Assembly (NCBI RefSeq): GCF_001718835.1
Contig: NZ_CP013443.1
Coordinates: 1,674,001 to 1,738,000, forward strand
DNA: 64,000 nucleotides
Source: Burkholderia cepacia
GTDB lineage: Bacteria > Pseudomonadota > Gammaproteobacteria > Burkholderiales > Burkholderiaceae
Direction of reading: 5' to 3'
Below are positions 1-8,385 of the stretch, piece after piece. The position numbers and the translations under genes were made by a program. Within the stretch, counting starts at the first letter, position 1; every line of letters starts with the position of its first letter. The notes below the pieces were generated by a model. It was not told the DNA's origin, did not search any database, and was given only the letters and a program-made list of their open reading frames with translations.

Positions 1-648
1 CTGCCGCTCGCGGGCCTGCCGGGGCTGCGCCGCTTGCGCGACGACGGGCCGCGGCTTGCGAGGCGCGCGCCGACGCGGCTGAGGCCGACCGATCCGCGGC
101 TGCGCCTGCCGTGGTGGAGCGCGTTCGCGCTGTACGGCGTCGTGATGATCGCGAACAGTGCGCTCGGCTTCTACGTGATCGACCGGCTGCAGGTCGGCGC
201 GCGCGACGCGTCGGCGGTGGTCGGCTATGCGCTCGGCAGCGCGGGCGTCGGCCTGATCGCGATGCAGTCGCTCGTCGGGCGGCTGCGGCGGGTCGCGCCG
301 CGGCAGTGGCTGCGATGGGGGGCGCTCGTCGGCGCTGTCGGCTTCGTGTCGGTGCTGGCGGTCGAGCCTGCGCAGCCGTTGCTGATGTGTGCGAGCTATC
401 TGGTGGCGGCCTGCGGAATGGGCGCGGCGTTTCCCGCGGTCGCGGCGCTCGCGAGCACGCGGGTCGAGCCGCACGAGCAGGGGGCGTGCGCGGGTGCGAT
501 GTCGGTCGCGCAGGGGCTCAGCATGGTGGTGGCGCCGCTCGTCGGCAACGGGCTCTACGAACTGCATCCGGCTGCGCCGTTCGCGGCGATCGGGGTGGTG
601 CTGGCGGGAGTGTTCGTCGGGACGTGGAGGGGCGCGTCTGGGCAGTAG
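1..648 (+). CDS. MFS transporter, C-terminal part (5' end outside window)
   Basis: The reading frame is open from the first base of the window, so the true start lies upstream. About 215 residues are visible. They contain roughly six hydrophobic helices with short basic cytoplasmic loops (RLRR, PRQW), as expected for the C-terminal half of a 12-helix major facilitator. A Gly/Ala-rich helix (YLVAACGMGAAFPAVAAL) followed by a loop with RVEPHEQG matches the late-helix pattern of the drug/metabolite exporter branch. The substrate cannot be inferred. A rho-independent terminator follows 25 bp after the stop. Confidence 0.75.
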   Translation: MPLAGLPGLRRLRDDGPRLARRAPTRLRPTDPRLRLPWWSAFALYGVVMIANSALGFYVIDRLQVGARDASAVVGYALGSAGVGLIAMQSLVGRLRRVAPRQWLRWGALVGAVGFVSVLAVEPAQPLLMCASYLVAACGMGAAFPAVAALASTRVEPHEQGACAGAMSVAQGLSMVVAPLVGNGLYELHPAAPFAAIGVVLAGVFVGTWRGASGQ

Positions 649-673
649 CGCTGCGCGTCGGTGGGAAACGAAC

Positions 674-700
674 GCGCCCGCTTGTGCGGGCGCTTTGCTT
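674..700 (+). terminator. Rho-independent terminator of the MFS gene
   Basis: An 8-bp perfect GC stem (GCGCCCGC / GCGGGCGC) with a TTGT loop is followed by TTTGCTT. It lies just after the MFS stop codon on the same strand. Confidence 0.7.
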
Positions 701-709
701 CCTGGGCCA

Positions 710-885
710 GAAATGAAAAAGGCCGGCTAGAAGCCGACCTTTTTGAAAACAGATGGTGCCCAGGAGAGGACTCGAACCTCCACGATGTTGCCACCGCTAG
801 GACCTGAACCTAGTGCGTCTACCAATTCCGCCACCTGGGCACGTTTCGCTTGGTGCTGCATTCGCGAAAGAAGGCAATTATAGCG
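710..885. repeat. Direct repeat copy 1 carrying tRNA-Leu, its terminator and its promoter -10
   Basis: This ~176-bp segment recurs at 1657-1832. The tRNA is identical in both copies. The flanks (terminator hairpin on one side, leader and TATAAT on the other) differ by scattered substitutions and small indels. The repeat covers a complete tRNA transcription unit apart from the -35, so it looks like a duplication and not an att site limited to the tRNA 3' end. Confidence 0.85.
754..840 (-). tRNA. tRNA-Leu (anticodon CAG), copy 1
   Basis: An 87-nt class II tRNA with encoded CCA. On the minus strand it begins GCCCAGGTGGCGGAATTGG and ends CTCCTGGGCACCA. The anticodon stem CTAGG/CCTAG encloses loop TTCAGGT, giving anticodon CAG. 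It has the extra arm typical of leucine tRNAs. A G-C-rich hairpin with a T-run follows on the minus strand at about 717-745. It decodes CUG, the dominant leucine codon in this GC-rich genome. Confidence 0.97.
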
Positions 886-904
886 GGTCAGTAGGGGCTG
901 TCAA
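877..904 (-). promoter_or_regulatory. Sigma-70 promoter of tRNA-Leu copy 1
   Basis: On the minus strand a consensus -35 TTGACA (899-904) and consensus -10 TATAAT (877-882) are separated by 16 bp. The site lies about 37 bp upstream of the mature tRNA. Confidence 0.8.
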
Positions 905-1066
905 CACTATTTTGCTGCGGACCAGAAAATATCTGCGCGCGGATCGAGAATTGAATTCAGCGGCGGCGCTGATGCAACGCGACGCCTGCGGAAGCGACAC
1001 GCGCTGCCTTGCTGGCCAGCCGCTACCACGAGCGGCTGTTGGCGCTCGGCAACGTTACGCGACCGC

Positions 1067-1627
1067 TTGGAGCAAACCTGGTCGCTCGATACTGGAAGCG
1101 CCACGTCCGGAGGACGGCTGACATTTACCGGCACGCCACCAACCCTTCATTTCACGATTGGCGCGAATGCCGGCGCTCACACTGGAGAACTGGAGGGCGA
1201 CGTGTGTTGCATGGCGAGCGTGCCACGTTCCAGGAAGACAAGTGCCAACTCGACTTTCGGCGCCGAGGTGCGCGGATTCAGGTCACGCAAACGGGCAATG
1301 ACGGCGACTGCGGCGCGAGCGTTGCTCGGCAAGGACTGCGTAACGCTCGTCGACATGATCGACGTCCGGCGCAAGGGTGACGACGAAGACGCGCTGGGTG
1401 CAAACGTGAACGAGGACTTCGTGCATGGTATTGCGAACACGAACGCCGCCATCGCGATGAGCCGGGGCGACCGGCTGTGGATCGGGATGCTGGTGTTCGA
1501 TGCGCGCAATCAAGTGCGTATGCGCTACTACACCAATGTGCCGGCGTGGAAGAAGCGGGTGTCCATGACGATCCAGGCATGGCGCGACCGCATCGACAGT
1601 CAGCTTCCGATCGACCTGATGCGATGA
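1067..1627 (+). CDS. Hypothetical ORF between the two tRNA-Leu genes
   Basis: I do not recognise this protein. The first ~90 residues are low complexity and look non-native, with no ribosome binding site near the ATG. The last ~95 residues (from LLGKDCVTLVDMIDV to the end) read like real protein, with a basic, Trp-containing C-terminus (WKKRVSMTIQAWRDRI). The likeliest reading is a broken gene whose 3' part survives, possibly in another frame upstream. It fills the spacer between the duplicated tRNA genes; the remainder of 886-1656 holds nothing else I can support. Confidence 0.3.
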   Translation: MEQTWSLDTGSATSGGRLTFTGTPPTLHFTIGANAGAHTGELEGDVCCMASVPRSRKTSANSTFGAEVRGFRSRKRAMTATAARALLGKDCVTLVDMIDVRRKGDDEDALGANVNEDFVHGIANTNAAIAMSRGDRLWIGMLVFDARNQVRMRYYTNVPAWKKRVSMTIQAWRDRIDSQLPIDLMR

Positions 1628-1656
1628 GGCATCGGCGGGCGCCGGGATGGGGCGCG

Positions 1657-1832
1657 GAAATGAAAAAAGGCCAGCTTGCGCTGACCTTTTTTGAAATCAA
1701 GTGGTGCCCAGGAGAGGACTCGAACCTCCACGATGTTGCCACCGCTAGGACCTGAACCTAGTGCGTCTACCAATTCCGCCACCTGGGCACGTTTCGCTTG
1801 GTGCTGCATCGCGAAAGAACGCAATTATAGCG
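1657..1832. repeat. Direct repeat copy 2 carrying tRNA-Leu
   Basis: Second copy of the repeat at 710-885. It includes a minus-strand terminator hairpin (about 1664-1692), the tRNA and the -10 box. The hairpin stem sequence differs between copies while still pairing, so compensatory drift has occurred since duplication. Confidence 0.85.
1702..1788 (-). tRNA. tRNA-Leu (anticodon CAG), copy 2
   Basis: Identical over all 87 nt to the tRNA at 754-840, including the encoded CCA and the CAG anticodon. It has its own promoter and terminator, so both copies are probably expressed. Confidence 0.97.
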
Positions 1833-1851
1833 CCCCATTTATTCATGTCAA
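1824..1851 (-). promoter_or_regulatory. Sigma-70 promoter of tRNA-Leu copy 2
   Basis: Minus-strand -35 TTGACA (1846-1851) and -10 TATAAT (1824-1829) are separated by 16 bp, matching copy 1. The spacer is unrelated in sequence to copy 1, although both hexamers are conserved. Confidence 0.8.
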
Positions 1852-1952
1852 CATTTTTTTGCAATGCATCGAACCGGGCCGGCCGGCGGGCGAACGCAAC
1901 GCGTCCGCATCGTTCGCGACACGGCCGGATGTTAGAATGGCCGCCAACAATA

Positions 1953-1964
1953 TAGACATGTCTA
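1953..1964. promoter_or_regulatory. 12-bp perfect palindrome upstream of rnr
   Basis: TAGACATGTCTA reads the same on both strands, in an AT-rich stretch about 70 bp before the rnr start. The position fits an operator or promoter-overlapping site. I cannot name the regulator; GntR-type and MarR-type proteins bind palindromes of this size. Confidence 0.4.
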
Positions 1965-2032
1965 AATCGGCATGGTCGTATTGATGCCGTGCACCATCAG
2001 TCAACGCAACGAGAACAATCATCGACAAACCC

Positions 2033-4486
2033 TTGAGCAAATATCCGTACCCCATTCCGAGCCGTGAAGAGATTCTCGGCGTGCTGCGTACGAGCGACGC
2101 GCCGCTGGCCGCCAACGACATCGCCGAAGCACTGTCGATCAAGCGTCAGGAGCGCGAGGGGTTCTTCCGGCGTGTCGCCGCGATGGAGCGCGACGGCCAG
2201 ATCCGCCTCGACAAGCGTGGCCACTACCAGTTGACCCATCCGTCGAACTTCGTCGCCGGGCGCGTGCAAGGGCATCGCGACGGTTACGGGTTCGTGATCC
2301 GCGACGACGGCCAGGACGACCTGTTCCTGCCGAACGGCGAAATGCAGAAGGTGATGCACAACGATCGCGTGCTCGCGCGGATTGTCGGCTACGATCGCCG
2401 CGGCCGCCCGGAAGGGCACGTCGTCGAAGTCACCGAGCGCGCGAACAAGCGCGTGATCGGCCGCCTGCTCAACGAGAACGGCGCGCTGATCGTCGCACCG
2501 GAAGACAAGCGCATCGGCCACGACATCCTGATCACGCAGAACGTGAAGAAGGCGAAGGTCGGGCAGGTCGTCGTCGTCGAGCTGACCGATTTTCCGAGCC
2601 GCCATTCGCAGCCGCTCGGCCGGGTCGTCGAGGTGCTCGGCGACATCGACGATCCGGGCATGGAAATCGAAATCGCGGTGCGCAAGTACGGCGTGCCGCA
2701 CGAATTCAGCCAGCCGGCACTCGACGAAGCCGCCGCGCTGCCCGACAAGGTGCGGCCGACCGACCTGCGTTTCCGCGTCGACCTGCGCGACGTGCCGCTC
2801 GTGACGATCGACGGCGAGGACGCGCGCGACTTCGACGATGCCGTCTACTGCGAGCCGGTGAAGGTCGGCCGCGGCGACGGCTACCGGCTGATCGTCGCGA
2901 TCGCCGACGTGTCGCACTACGTACAGCCGGGCAGCGCGCTCGATGCCGACGCGCTCGAGCGCAGCACGTCGGTCTACTTCCCGCGCCGCGTGATTCCGAT
3001 GCTGCCGGAGAAGCTGTCGAACGGCCTGTGCTCGCTGAATCCGCAGGTCGACCGTTGCGTACTCGCGTGCGACATGGTGATCACCGGGCGCGGCGAGATC
3101 AAGGCGTACCAGTTCTACCCGGCCGTCATTCATTCGGCTGCGCGCCTCACGTACACCGAAGTCGCGGCCGTGCTGTCGAACACGAAGGGGCCGGAGGCCG
3201 CGCGCCGCGCCGACCTGCTGCCGCACCTGCAGGATCTGTACGGCGTCTACAAGTCGCTGTTCGCCGCACGGCAGAAGCGCGGCGCGATCGACTTCGACAC
3301 GACCGAGACGTACATCGTCTGCAACTCGCAGGGCAAGATCGAACAGATCGTGCCGCGCCAGCGTAACGACGCGCACAAGCTGATCGAGGAATGCATGCTG
3401 GCCGCAAACGTCTGCGCGGCCGATTTCCTGAAGCGCAACAAGCATCCGGGCCTGTACCGCGTGCACGCGGGGCCGACGCCGGAGAAGCTCGAGAACCTGC
3501 GCGCGTTCCTGCGCGGCATGGGCCTGTCGCTCGGCGGCGGCGACAAGCCGCATGCGAGCGACTACGCGGCGCTGATGGCGCAGATCCGCGACCGGCCCGA
3601 TGCGCAGATGCTGCAGCCGATGCTGCTGCGCTCGATGCAGCAGGCCGTCTACAGCCCGGACAACATCGGTCACTTCGGTCTCGCGTATGAGGCGTACGCG
3701 CACTTCACGAGCCCGATCCGCCGTTATCCGGACCTGCTCACGCACCGCGCGATCTACGCGATCCTGTCCGGCAGGAAATACGTGCCGAAGGCGCCGGATG
3801 GCTTCGAGCTGAACACCGCGCTGTCGCCGCGGGCCCGCGCGATGCAGCAGGCCGACGACGAAACGCGCGGCCGCTCGCGCCCGAACACGGCGATCTGGGA
3901 AGAGCTCGGGCTGCACTGCTCGGCGAACGAGCGCCGCGCGGACGAAGCGTCGCGCGACGTCGAGGCCTGGCTCAAGTGCTACTTCATGCGCGACAAGCTC
4001 GGCGAGGAGTACGGCGGGATGGTGAACGGCGTCACGTCGTTCGGCATCTTCGTGCAGCTCGACACGCTTTTCATCGAAGGGCTCGTGCACGTCACCGAGC
4101 TCGGCTCGGACTACTTCCAGTACGACGAAATCAAGAACGAGCTGCGCGGCGAACGGACGGGCATCCGCTATCGCCTGTCGGATCGCGTGCGCGTGCAGGT
4201 GAGCCGTGTCGATCTCGACGCGCGCAAGATCGACTTCCGCCTCGTGCGCGACACGCCGGTGAAGGCGCCGCGTCCGGCGGCGGCACCCGTGGCCGCCGGC
4301 GCGGATCGCGGCGGCCCGCGCGTGCGCGCGCTGCCGCCGGCCGACGAGCCGGCGCGCCGCAAGAAGGCCGCGAGCGCGCCGAGCGTCGCGGTGAAGGACG
4401 CGCGCGCCGCGCGTGCCGCGGCGAAGAAGAAGGGCGCATCGGCGAAGCCGACCGCGAAGAAGGCCCGCGCCCGCAAGAAGTACTGA
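2033..4486 (+). CDS. rnr: Ribonuclease R
   Basis: An 817-residue 3'-5' exoribonuclease of the RNB family that degrades structured RNA, mRNA and rRNA fragments. Order: N-terminal winged-helix region (about 10-70), cold-shock domains (about 80-240), RNB catalytic domain (about 250-590), S1 domain (about 650-735; GMVNGVTSFGIFVQL) and a Lys/Arg/Ala-rich tail (about 745-817). The four metal-binding aspartates are present as D260, D266, D268 and D269 (TIDGEDARDFDD), with the spacing known from E. coli RNase R. The chosen start is TTG (SKYPYPIPSREE); no strong ribosome binding site is visible. rlmB follows 148 bp downstream, the same pairing (rnr-rlmB) seen in many proteobacteria. Confidence 0.96.
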   Translation: MSKYPYPIPSREEILGVLRTSDAPLAANDIAEALSIKRQEREGFFRRVAAMERDGQIRLDKRGHYQLTHPSNFVAGRVQGHRDGYGFVIRDDGQDDLFLPNGEMQKVMHNDRVLARIVGYDRRGRPEGHVVEVTERANKRVIGRLLNENGALIVAPEDKRIGHDILITQNVKKAKVGQVVVVELTDFPSRHSQPLGRVVEVLGDIDDPGMEIEIAVRKYGVPHEFSQPALDEAAALPDKVRPTDLRFRVDLRDVPLVTIDGEDARDFDDAVYCEPVKVGRGDGYRLIVAIADVSHYVQPGSALDADALERSTSVYFPRRVIPMLPEKLSNGLCSLNPQVDRCVLACDMVITGRGEIKAYQFYPAVIHSAARLTYTEVAAVLSNTKGPEAARRADLLPHLQDLYGVYKSLFAARQKRGAIDFDTTETYIVCNSQGKIEQIVPRQRNDAHKLIEECMLAANVCAADFLKRNKHPGLYRVHAGPTPEKLENLRAFLRGMGLSLGGGDKPHASDYAALMAQIRDRPDAQMLQPMLLRSMQQAVYSPDNIGHFGLAYEAYAHFTSPIRRYPDLLTHRAIYAILSGRKYVPKAPDGFELNTALSPRARAMQQADDETRGRSRPNTAIWEELGLHCSANERRADEASRDVEAWLKCYFMRDKLGEEYGGMVNGVTSFGIFVQLDTLFIEGLVHVTELGSDYFQYDEIKNELRGERTGIRYRLSDRVRVQVSRVDLDARKIDFRLVRDTPVKAPRPAAAPVAAGADRGGPRVRALPPADEPARRKKAASAPSVAVKDARAARAAAKKKGASAKPTAKKARARKKY

Positions 4487-4634
4487 ACGACGGGGCGGCG
4501 CGCGAGCGCCGCACCGGCGGCATCGAGAGACGCCGCGTCACCGGTCATCGGCCGGCACGCGGCGCTTTCCTTTTCCATGGATCGCGGCTGCGCGCGTCGC
4601 GCGGCCGCACGTTTGATCGAAGGTTGTTCCAGTC

Positions 4635-5378
4635 ATGTCACGTCTGAAGGTTCTTTACGGTTTTCATGCGGTGACCGCACGTTTGCGGCACGATGCATCG
4701 ACGGTTGCGGAGGTGCTGTACGACCAGACGCGCCGCGACCGCCGCATGCAGGACTTCCTGCACGCCGCGAAGGAAGCGGGCGTGCGGCTGATCGCGGCGG
4801 ACGAAACGCGCCTGTGGGGCCTCGCGCATACCGAGCGCCACCAGGGCGTCGTCGCGCGTGTCGAGGACATCCCGCTCGCGCAGAACCTGTCCGAGCTGCT
4901 CGACGGCATCCAGGGCCCCGCACTGCTGCTGGTGCTCGACGGCGTCACCGATCCGCACAACCTCGGCGCGTGCCTGCGTGTCGCCGATTCGGCCGGTGCG
5001 CACGCGGTGATCGCGCCGCGCGACCGTGCGGTCGGCCTGAACGCGACCGCCGCCAAGGTGGCGAGCGGCGCGGCCGATACGGTGCCGTACATCACGGTGA
5101 CGAACCTCGCCCGCGCGCTGCGCGAGCTGAAGGACGCCGGCGTGTGGATCATCGGCACGTCGGACGAGGCCTCGGCAACGCTCTACGAAACGAAGCTCGA
5201 CGGCCCCGTCGCGCTGGTGATGGGTGCGGAAGGCGAAGGCATGCGCCGGCTCACGCGCGACACCTGCGACGAAGTGATGAGCATTCCGATGGCCGGCAGC
5301 GTCGAAAGCCTGAACGTGTCGGTCGCAAGCGGCGTGTGCCTGTACGAAGCCGTGCGCCAGCGGCGCGTGAAGGCGTGA
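4635..5378 (+). CDS. rlmB: 23S rRNA (guanosine-2'-O-)-methyltransferase RlmB
   Basis: A 247-residue SpoU/TrmH-family enzyme that 2'-O-methylates G2251 in the peptidyl-transferase loop of 23S rRNA using SAM. An N-terminal substrate-binding domain (about 1-75, starting RLKVLYGFHAV) precedes the knotted SPOUT domain. SPOUT signatures are visible in order: DPHNLGACLR, then VMGAEGEGMRRL, then SIPMAGSVESLNVSVA, which carries the SAM-binding knot. Length matches the family (about 245). It is probably cotranscribed with rnr and ends at a strong terminator. Confidence 0.95.
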   Translation: MSRLKVLYGFHAVTARLRHDASTVAEVLYDQTRRDRRMQDFLHAAKEAGVRLIAADETRLWGLAHTERHQGVVARVEDIPLAQNLSELLDGIQGPALLLVLDGVTDPHNLGACLRVADSAGAHAVIAPRDRAVGLNATAAKVASGAADTVPYITVTNLARALRELKDAGVWIIGTSDEASATLYETKLDGPVALVMGAEGEGMRRLTRDTCDEVMSIPMAGSVESLNVSVASGVCLYEAVRQRRVKA

Positions 5379-5437
5379 CGTGCTGACGTCCTCGCGTCGA
5401 CCGCCGGTCGACGTGGCCGGACGACGGGCCTGGAGCG

Positions 5438-5467
5438 GGCGGCATCGGTGACGATGCCGCCTTTTTT
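5438..5467 (+). terminator. Terminator after rlmB
   Basis: A 9-bp perfect stem (GGCGGCATC / GATGCCGCC) with a GGTGAC loop is followed directly by six T residues. It separates rlmB from the convergent fadD. Confidence 0.85.
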
Positions 5468-5517
5468 GATGGTCATCCGGAAGGGCCGGTCCGTGTCCGG
5501 AGCGGGCCCCTGCGCAA

Positions 5518-7203
5518 TTACGCAGTCTGACCGTGCTCGTCCCGCAGCTCCCGCCGCAGGATCTTGCCGATATTGGACTTCGGCAAGCTGTCGCGGAACT
5601 CGATGTACTTCGGCTTCTTGTAGCCCGTGAATTCCTTCTTGCAATAAGCCATCAACGCTTCCGTGGTGAGCGCCGGATCGCGTCGCACGACGAACAGCTT
5701 CACCGCTTCGCCCGAATTCGAATCCGGCACGCCGACGCACGCGCATTCGATCACGTCCGGATGCGCGGCGACGACGCTTTCGATCTCGTTCGGATACACG
5801 TTGAAGCCCGACACGAGGATCATGTCCTTCTTGCGATCGACGATGCGCACGAAGCCGTGCTCGTCCATCACGCCGACGTCGCCCGACTTGAAGAAGCCGT
5901 CGGGCGTCATCACCTTCGCGGTTTCGTCGGGGCGGTTCCAGTAGCCGGCCATCACTTGCGGGCCGCGGATCGCGATCTCGCCGGGCTGCCCTTGCGCAAC
6001 GGGTTCGTCGTTCTCGCCGAGGAGCGCGATGTCGGTCGACGGCACCGGCAGGCCGATCGTGCCGGTGAACGCGCCGAGCGTCGGGGGACTCAGTGTCACG
6101 CTGGGCGACGTCTCCGACAGGCCGTAGCCTTCGAGGATCGGGCAGCCGGTCGTCTTCATCCAGCGCGTGCTGACGACCTCCTGCACGGCCATCCCGCCGC
6201 CGAGCGTGATCCGCAGTCCGGAAAAATCGAGCGCGGCGAACCCGGAATGGTTGAGCAGCGCGTTGAACAGCGTGTTCACGCCCGGGAAGAAATTCACGCG
6301 ATGCCGCGACAGTTCCTTGACGAACCCGTCGACGTCGCGCGGATTCGGAATCAGCAGGTTCATCGCGCCCCAGCGCGCGCCCATCAGCATGCACGCGTTC
6401 AGCGCGAGGATGTGATAGAGCGGCAGCGCGCAGACGGTCACGAGCGCGTCGATCTGCGGCGCCTTGCGCAGCGCCGGCTGGCTCCACGCGTCGTTCTGCA
6501 GGATGTTCGCGATCACGTTGCGATGCGTGAGCGTCGCGCCTTTCGACACGCCGGTCGTGCCGCCCGTGTATTGCAGGAACGCGACGTCGTCGTGATTCAG
6601 CGCGGCGGGCTGGAACGGCTGCCGTGCGCCGTCCCGCAGCGCCGTGCGAAACGGCGTCGCGCCGGGCAGGCGGTACGGCGGCACCAGCTTCTTCACGCGG
6701 CGGGCGACGAAGTTGACGACCATGCCCCGGACCGGGCCGAGCAGGTCGCCCAGCGACGCGACGACGACGTGCCGGACGTCGGTTCGCGCGATCACCTGCT
6801 GCAGCGTCGTCGCGAAGTTCTCGAGCACGACGATCGCCTCCGCGCCCGAATCGCGGAGCTGGTGCTCGAGTTCGCGCGGTGTGTAGAGCGGATTGACGTT
6901 GACGACGGTAAAGCCTGCGCGCAGCGCCGCGGCGACCGCGACCGGATACTGCAGCACGTTCGGCATCATCACCGCGACACGCGCGCCTTTGCGCAGCCCG
7001 CGCAGTTGAAGCCATGCGCCGAGATGGCGCGAGTACGTGTCGAGTTCCGCGTAGGTCATCGTGCGCCCCATGCACGCATACGCGTTGCGCGCCGCGAACG
7101 TCGCGAACGACTCGTCGAGCAGGTGCGCGAGCGATGGGTAGCGATCGGGGTCGACGGTCGCGGGAACGCCCTCGGGGTAGGACTTCAGCCAGATTCTTTC
7201 CAT
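5518..7203 (-). CDS. fadD: Long-chain fatty acid-CoA ligase
   Basis: A 561-residue ANL-superfamily enzyme that activates long-chain fatty acids to acyl-CoA through an acyl-AMP intermediate, feeding beta-oxidation. The P-loop-like AMP motif QYTGGTTGVSKGA, the adenine-binding motif EGYGLSETSP, and the hinge and C-terminal region GDVGVMDEHGF...DRKKDMI with a late lysine (LPKSNIGKILRREL) are all present. The frame stays open far upstream by composition. The ATG at 7203 is chosen because it starts the family N-terminus (MERIWLKSYPEGVP) and has an AGAGA ribosome binding site 6-10 bases before it. The gene stands alone. Confidence 0.93.
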   Translation of the reverse strand: MERIWLKSYPEGVPATVDPDRYPSLAHLLDESFATFAARNAYACMGRTMTYAELDTYSRHLGAWLQLRGLRKGARVAVMMPNVLQYPVAVAAALRAGFTVVNVNPLYTPRELEHQLRDSGAEAIVVLENFATTLQQVIARTDVRHVVVASLGDLLGPVRGMVVNFVARRVKKLVPPYRLPGATPFRTALRDGARQPFQPAALNHDDVAFLQYTGGTTGVSKGATLTHRNVIANILQNDAWSQPALRKAPQIDALVTVCALPLYHILALNACMLMGARWGAMNLLIPNPRDVDGFVKELSRHRVNFFPGVNTLFNALLNHSGFAALDFSGLRITLGGGMAVQEVVSTRWMKTTGCPILEGYGLSETSPSVTLSPPTLGAFTGTIGLPVPSTDIALLGENDEPVAQGQPGEIAIRGPQVMAGYWNRPDETAKVMTPDGFFKSGDVGVMDEHGFVRIVDRKKDMILVSGFNVYPNEIESVVAAHPDVIECACVGVPDSNSGEAVKLFVVRRDPALTTEALMAYCKKEFTGYKKPKYIEFRDSLPKSNIGKILRRELRDEHGQTA

Positions 7204-7428
7204 CGTGGTTCTCTCAGTGTCGCGACGCTCGCGCGTATCGCTTTGTCGGTGTCGGGAGCGCGTTGCTGCGCGTCGGCGGACGCCGATTGTCGCGGGAACG
7301 CCTGCCGATGACAAGTCGATGACCTGATCCGGTTCCGTTGACGGGACGCGGCGCGTCTCGTCCGGGACGGCGACTGCGCGCGGCGGACTCGATAGAATGG
7401 CGCACGCCGTTCCTCCGGATGCCGATCC

Positions 7429-8301
7429 ATGAGACTTTTCATTCGCGGCGCATTCTGCGCCGGCCTCTGCCTGCTGGCCGCGTGCACGTCCCCGTCGCTC
7501 GTCGGGCGCGGCACGTACTTCGCCGATACGAGCCATCACGCGCAGGGCGCCGATTCGCGGATCCGCTTTCTCGTGATGCATTACACCGAAAGCGACGAGG
7601 CGAAATCGCTGCGCACGCTCACCGGCGATTCGGTCAGCGTGCACTACGTCGTGCCGGCGCAGCCGCGCATCGAATGGGGCAAGCCGGTCGTCTACCAGCT
7701 CGTTCCGGAAACCGAGCGCGCATGGCACGCGGGCGTCAGCGAATGGCAGGGCACGACCGAGCTGAACGCGGTGTCGATCGGCATCGAGAACGTGAACCGC
7801 GGCCCGCTCGACCCGCAGAACCGCACCTGGCAGCCGTATCCGCCCGAGCAGGTCGCGGCGCTGACCCGGTTGTCGAAGGACATCGTCGCGCGCTACGCGA
7901 TTCCGCCGACGCGTGTGGTCGGGCACAGCGACATCGCGCCACAACGCAAGATCGATCCGGGGCCGCTGTTCCCGTGGCATGCGTTGGCGCAGGCCGGTGT
8001 CGGTGCGTGGCCGGACGACGCGACGGTCGCCGCGCGTCTGGCCGGCCGCGATCCGCATGCGCCGGTCGACGTGCGCGAACTGCAGCTCAAGCTCGCGCGC
8101 TACGGCTACGACGTGGCCGCCGATGGCGTGCTCGACGAACGTACGCGACGCGTGTTCGCGGCGTTTCAGATGCATTTCAGGCCGGCCGACTACGCGGGTA
8201 ATCCGGACGCCGAAACCGATGCGATCGCGCAGGCGTTGCTCGACAAATACTTTCCGGGCCAGGCGCCGGCGGAAGACGGCGCGGCTTCCGGCGCACCCTG
8301 A
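7429..8301 (+). CDS. amiD: N-acetylmuramoyl-L-alanine amidase lipoprotein (AmiD-like)
   Basis: A 290-residue Zn-dependent amidase_2 (AmpD-type) enzyme that cleaves the amide bond between MurNAc and L-Ala in peptidoglycan and anhydro-muropeptides. The N-terminus is a lipoprotein signal with lipobox LLAAC (Cys at about 19), so it is probably anchored to the outer membrane. Zn ligands are visible in LVMHYTE, AWHAGVS-type context and VGHSDIAPQRKIDPG, where the downstream Lys/Asp are also conserved. The C-terminal ~80 residues form a peptidoglycan-binding_1 domain (VRELQLKLARYGYDVAADG). This architecture equals E. coli AmiD. rpiA follows after 84 bp with its own promoter-like region. Confidence 0.9.
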   Translation: MRLFIRGAFCAGLCLLAACTSPSLVGRGTYFADTSHHAQGADSRIRFLVMHYTESDEAKSLRTLTGDSVSVHYVVPAQPRIEWGKPVVYQLVPETERAWHAGVSEWQGTTELNAVSIGIENVNRGPLDPQNRTWQPYPPEQVAALTRLSKDIVARYAIPPTRVVGHSDIAPQRKIDPGPLFPWHALAQAGVGAWPDDATVAARLAGRDPHAPVDVRELQLKLARYGYDVAADGVLDERTRRVFAAFQMHFRPADYAGNPDAETDAIAQALLDKYFPGQAPAEDGAASGAP

Positions 8302-8385
8302 GCGCGTCGCGGCCCGAAACGCGCGAATAGGCGCCCGACTCCGGTAAACTGGCGGTTTTCCGCAATCCCGCAGCTTTACCACTCC

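Noticed and set aside
1997..4090. A 697-codon minus-strand open frame opposite rnr
   Set aside because: Shadow of rnr. High GC leaves antisense frames without stops; the product is Arg/Ala/Val-rich with no domains.
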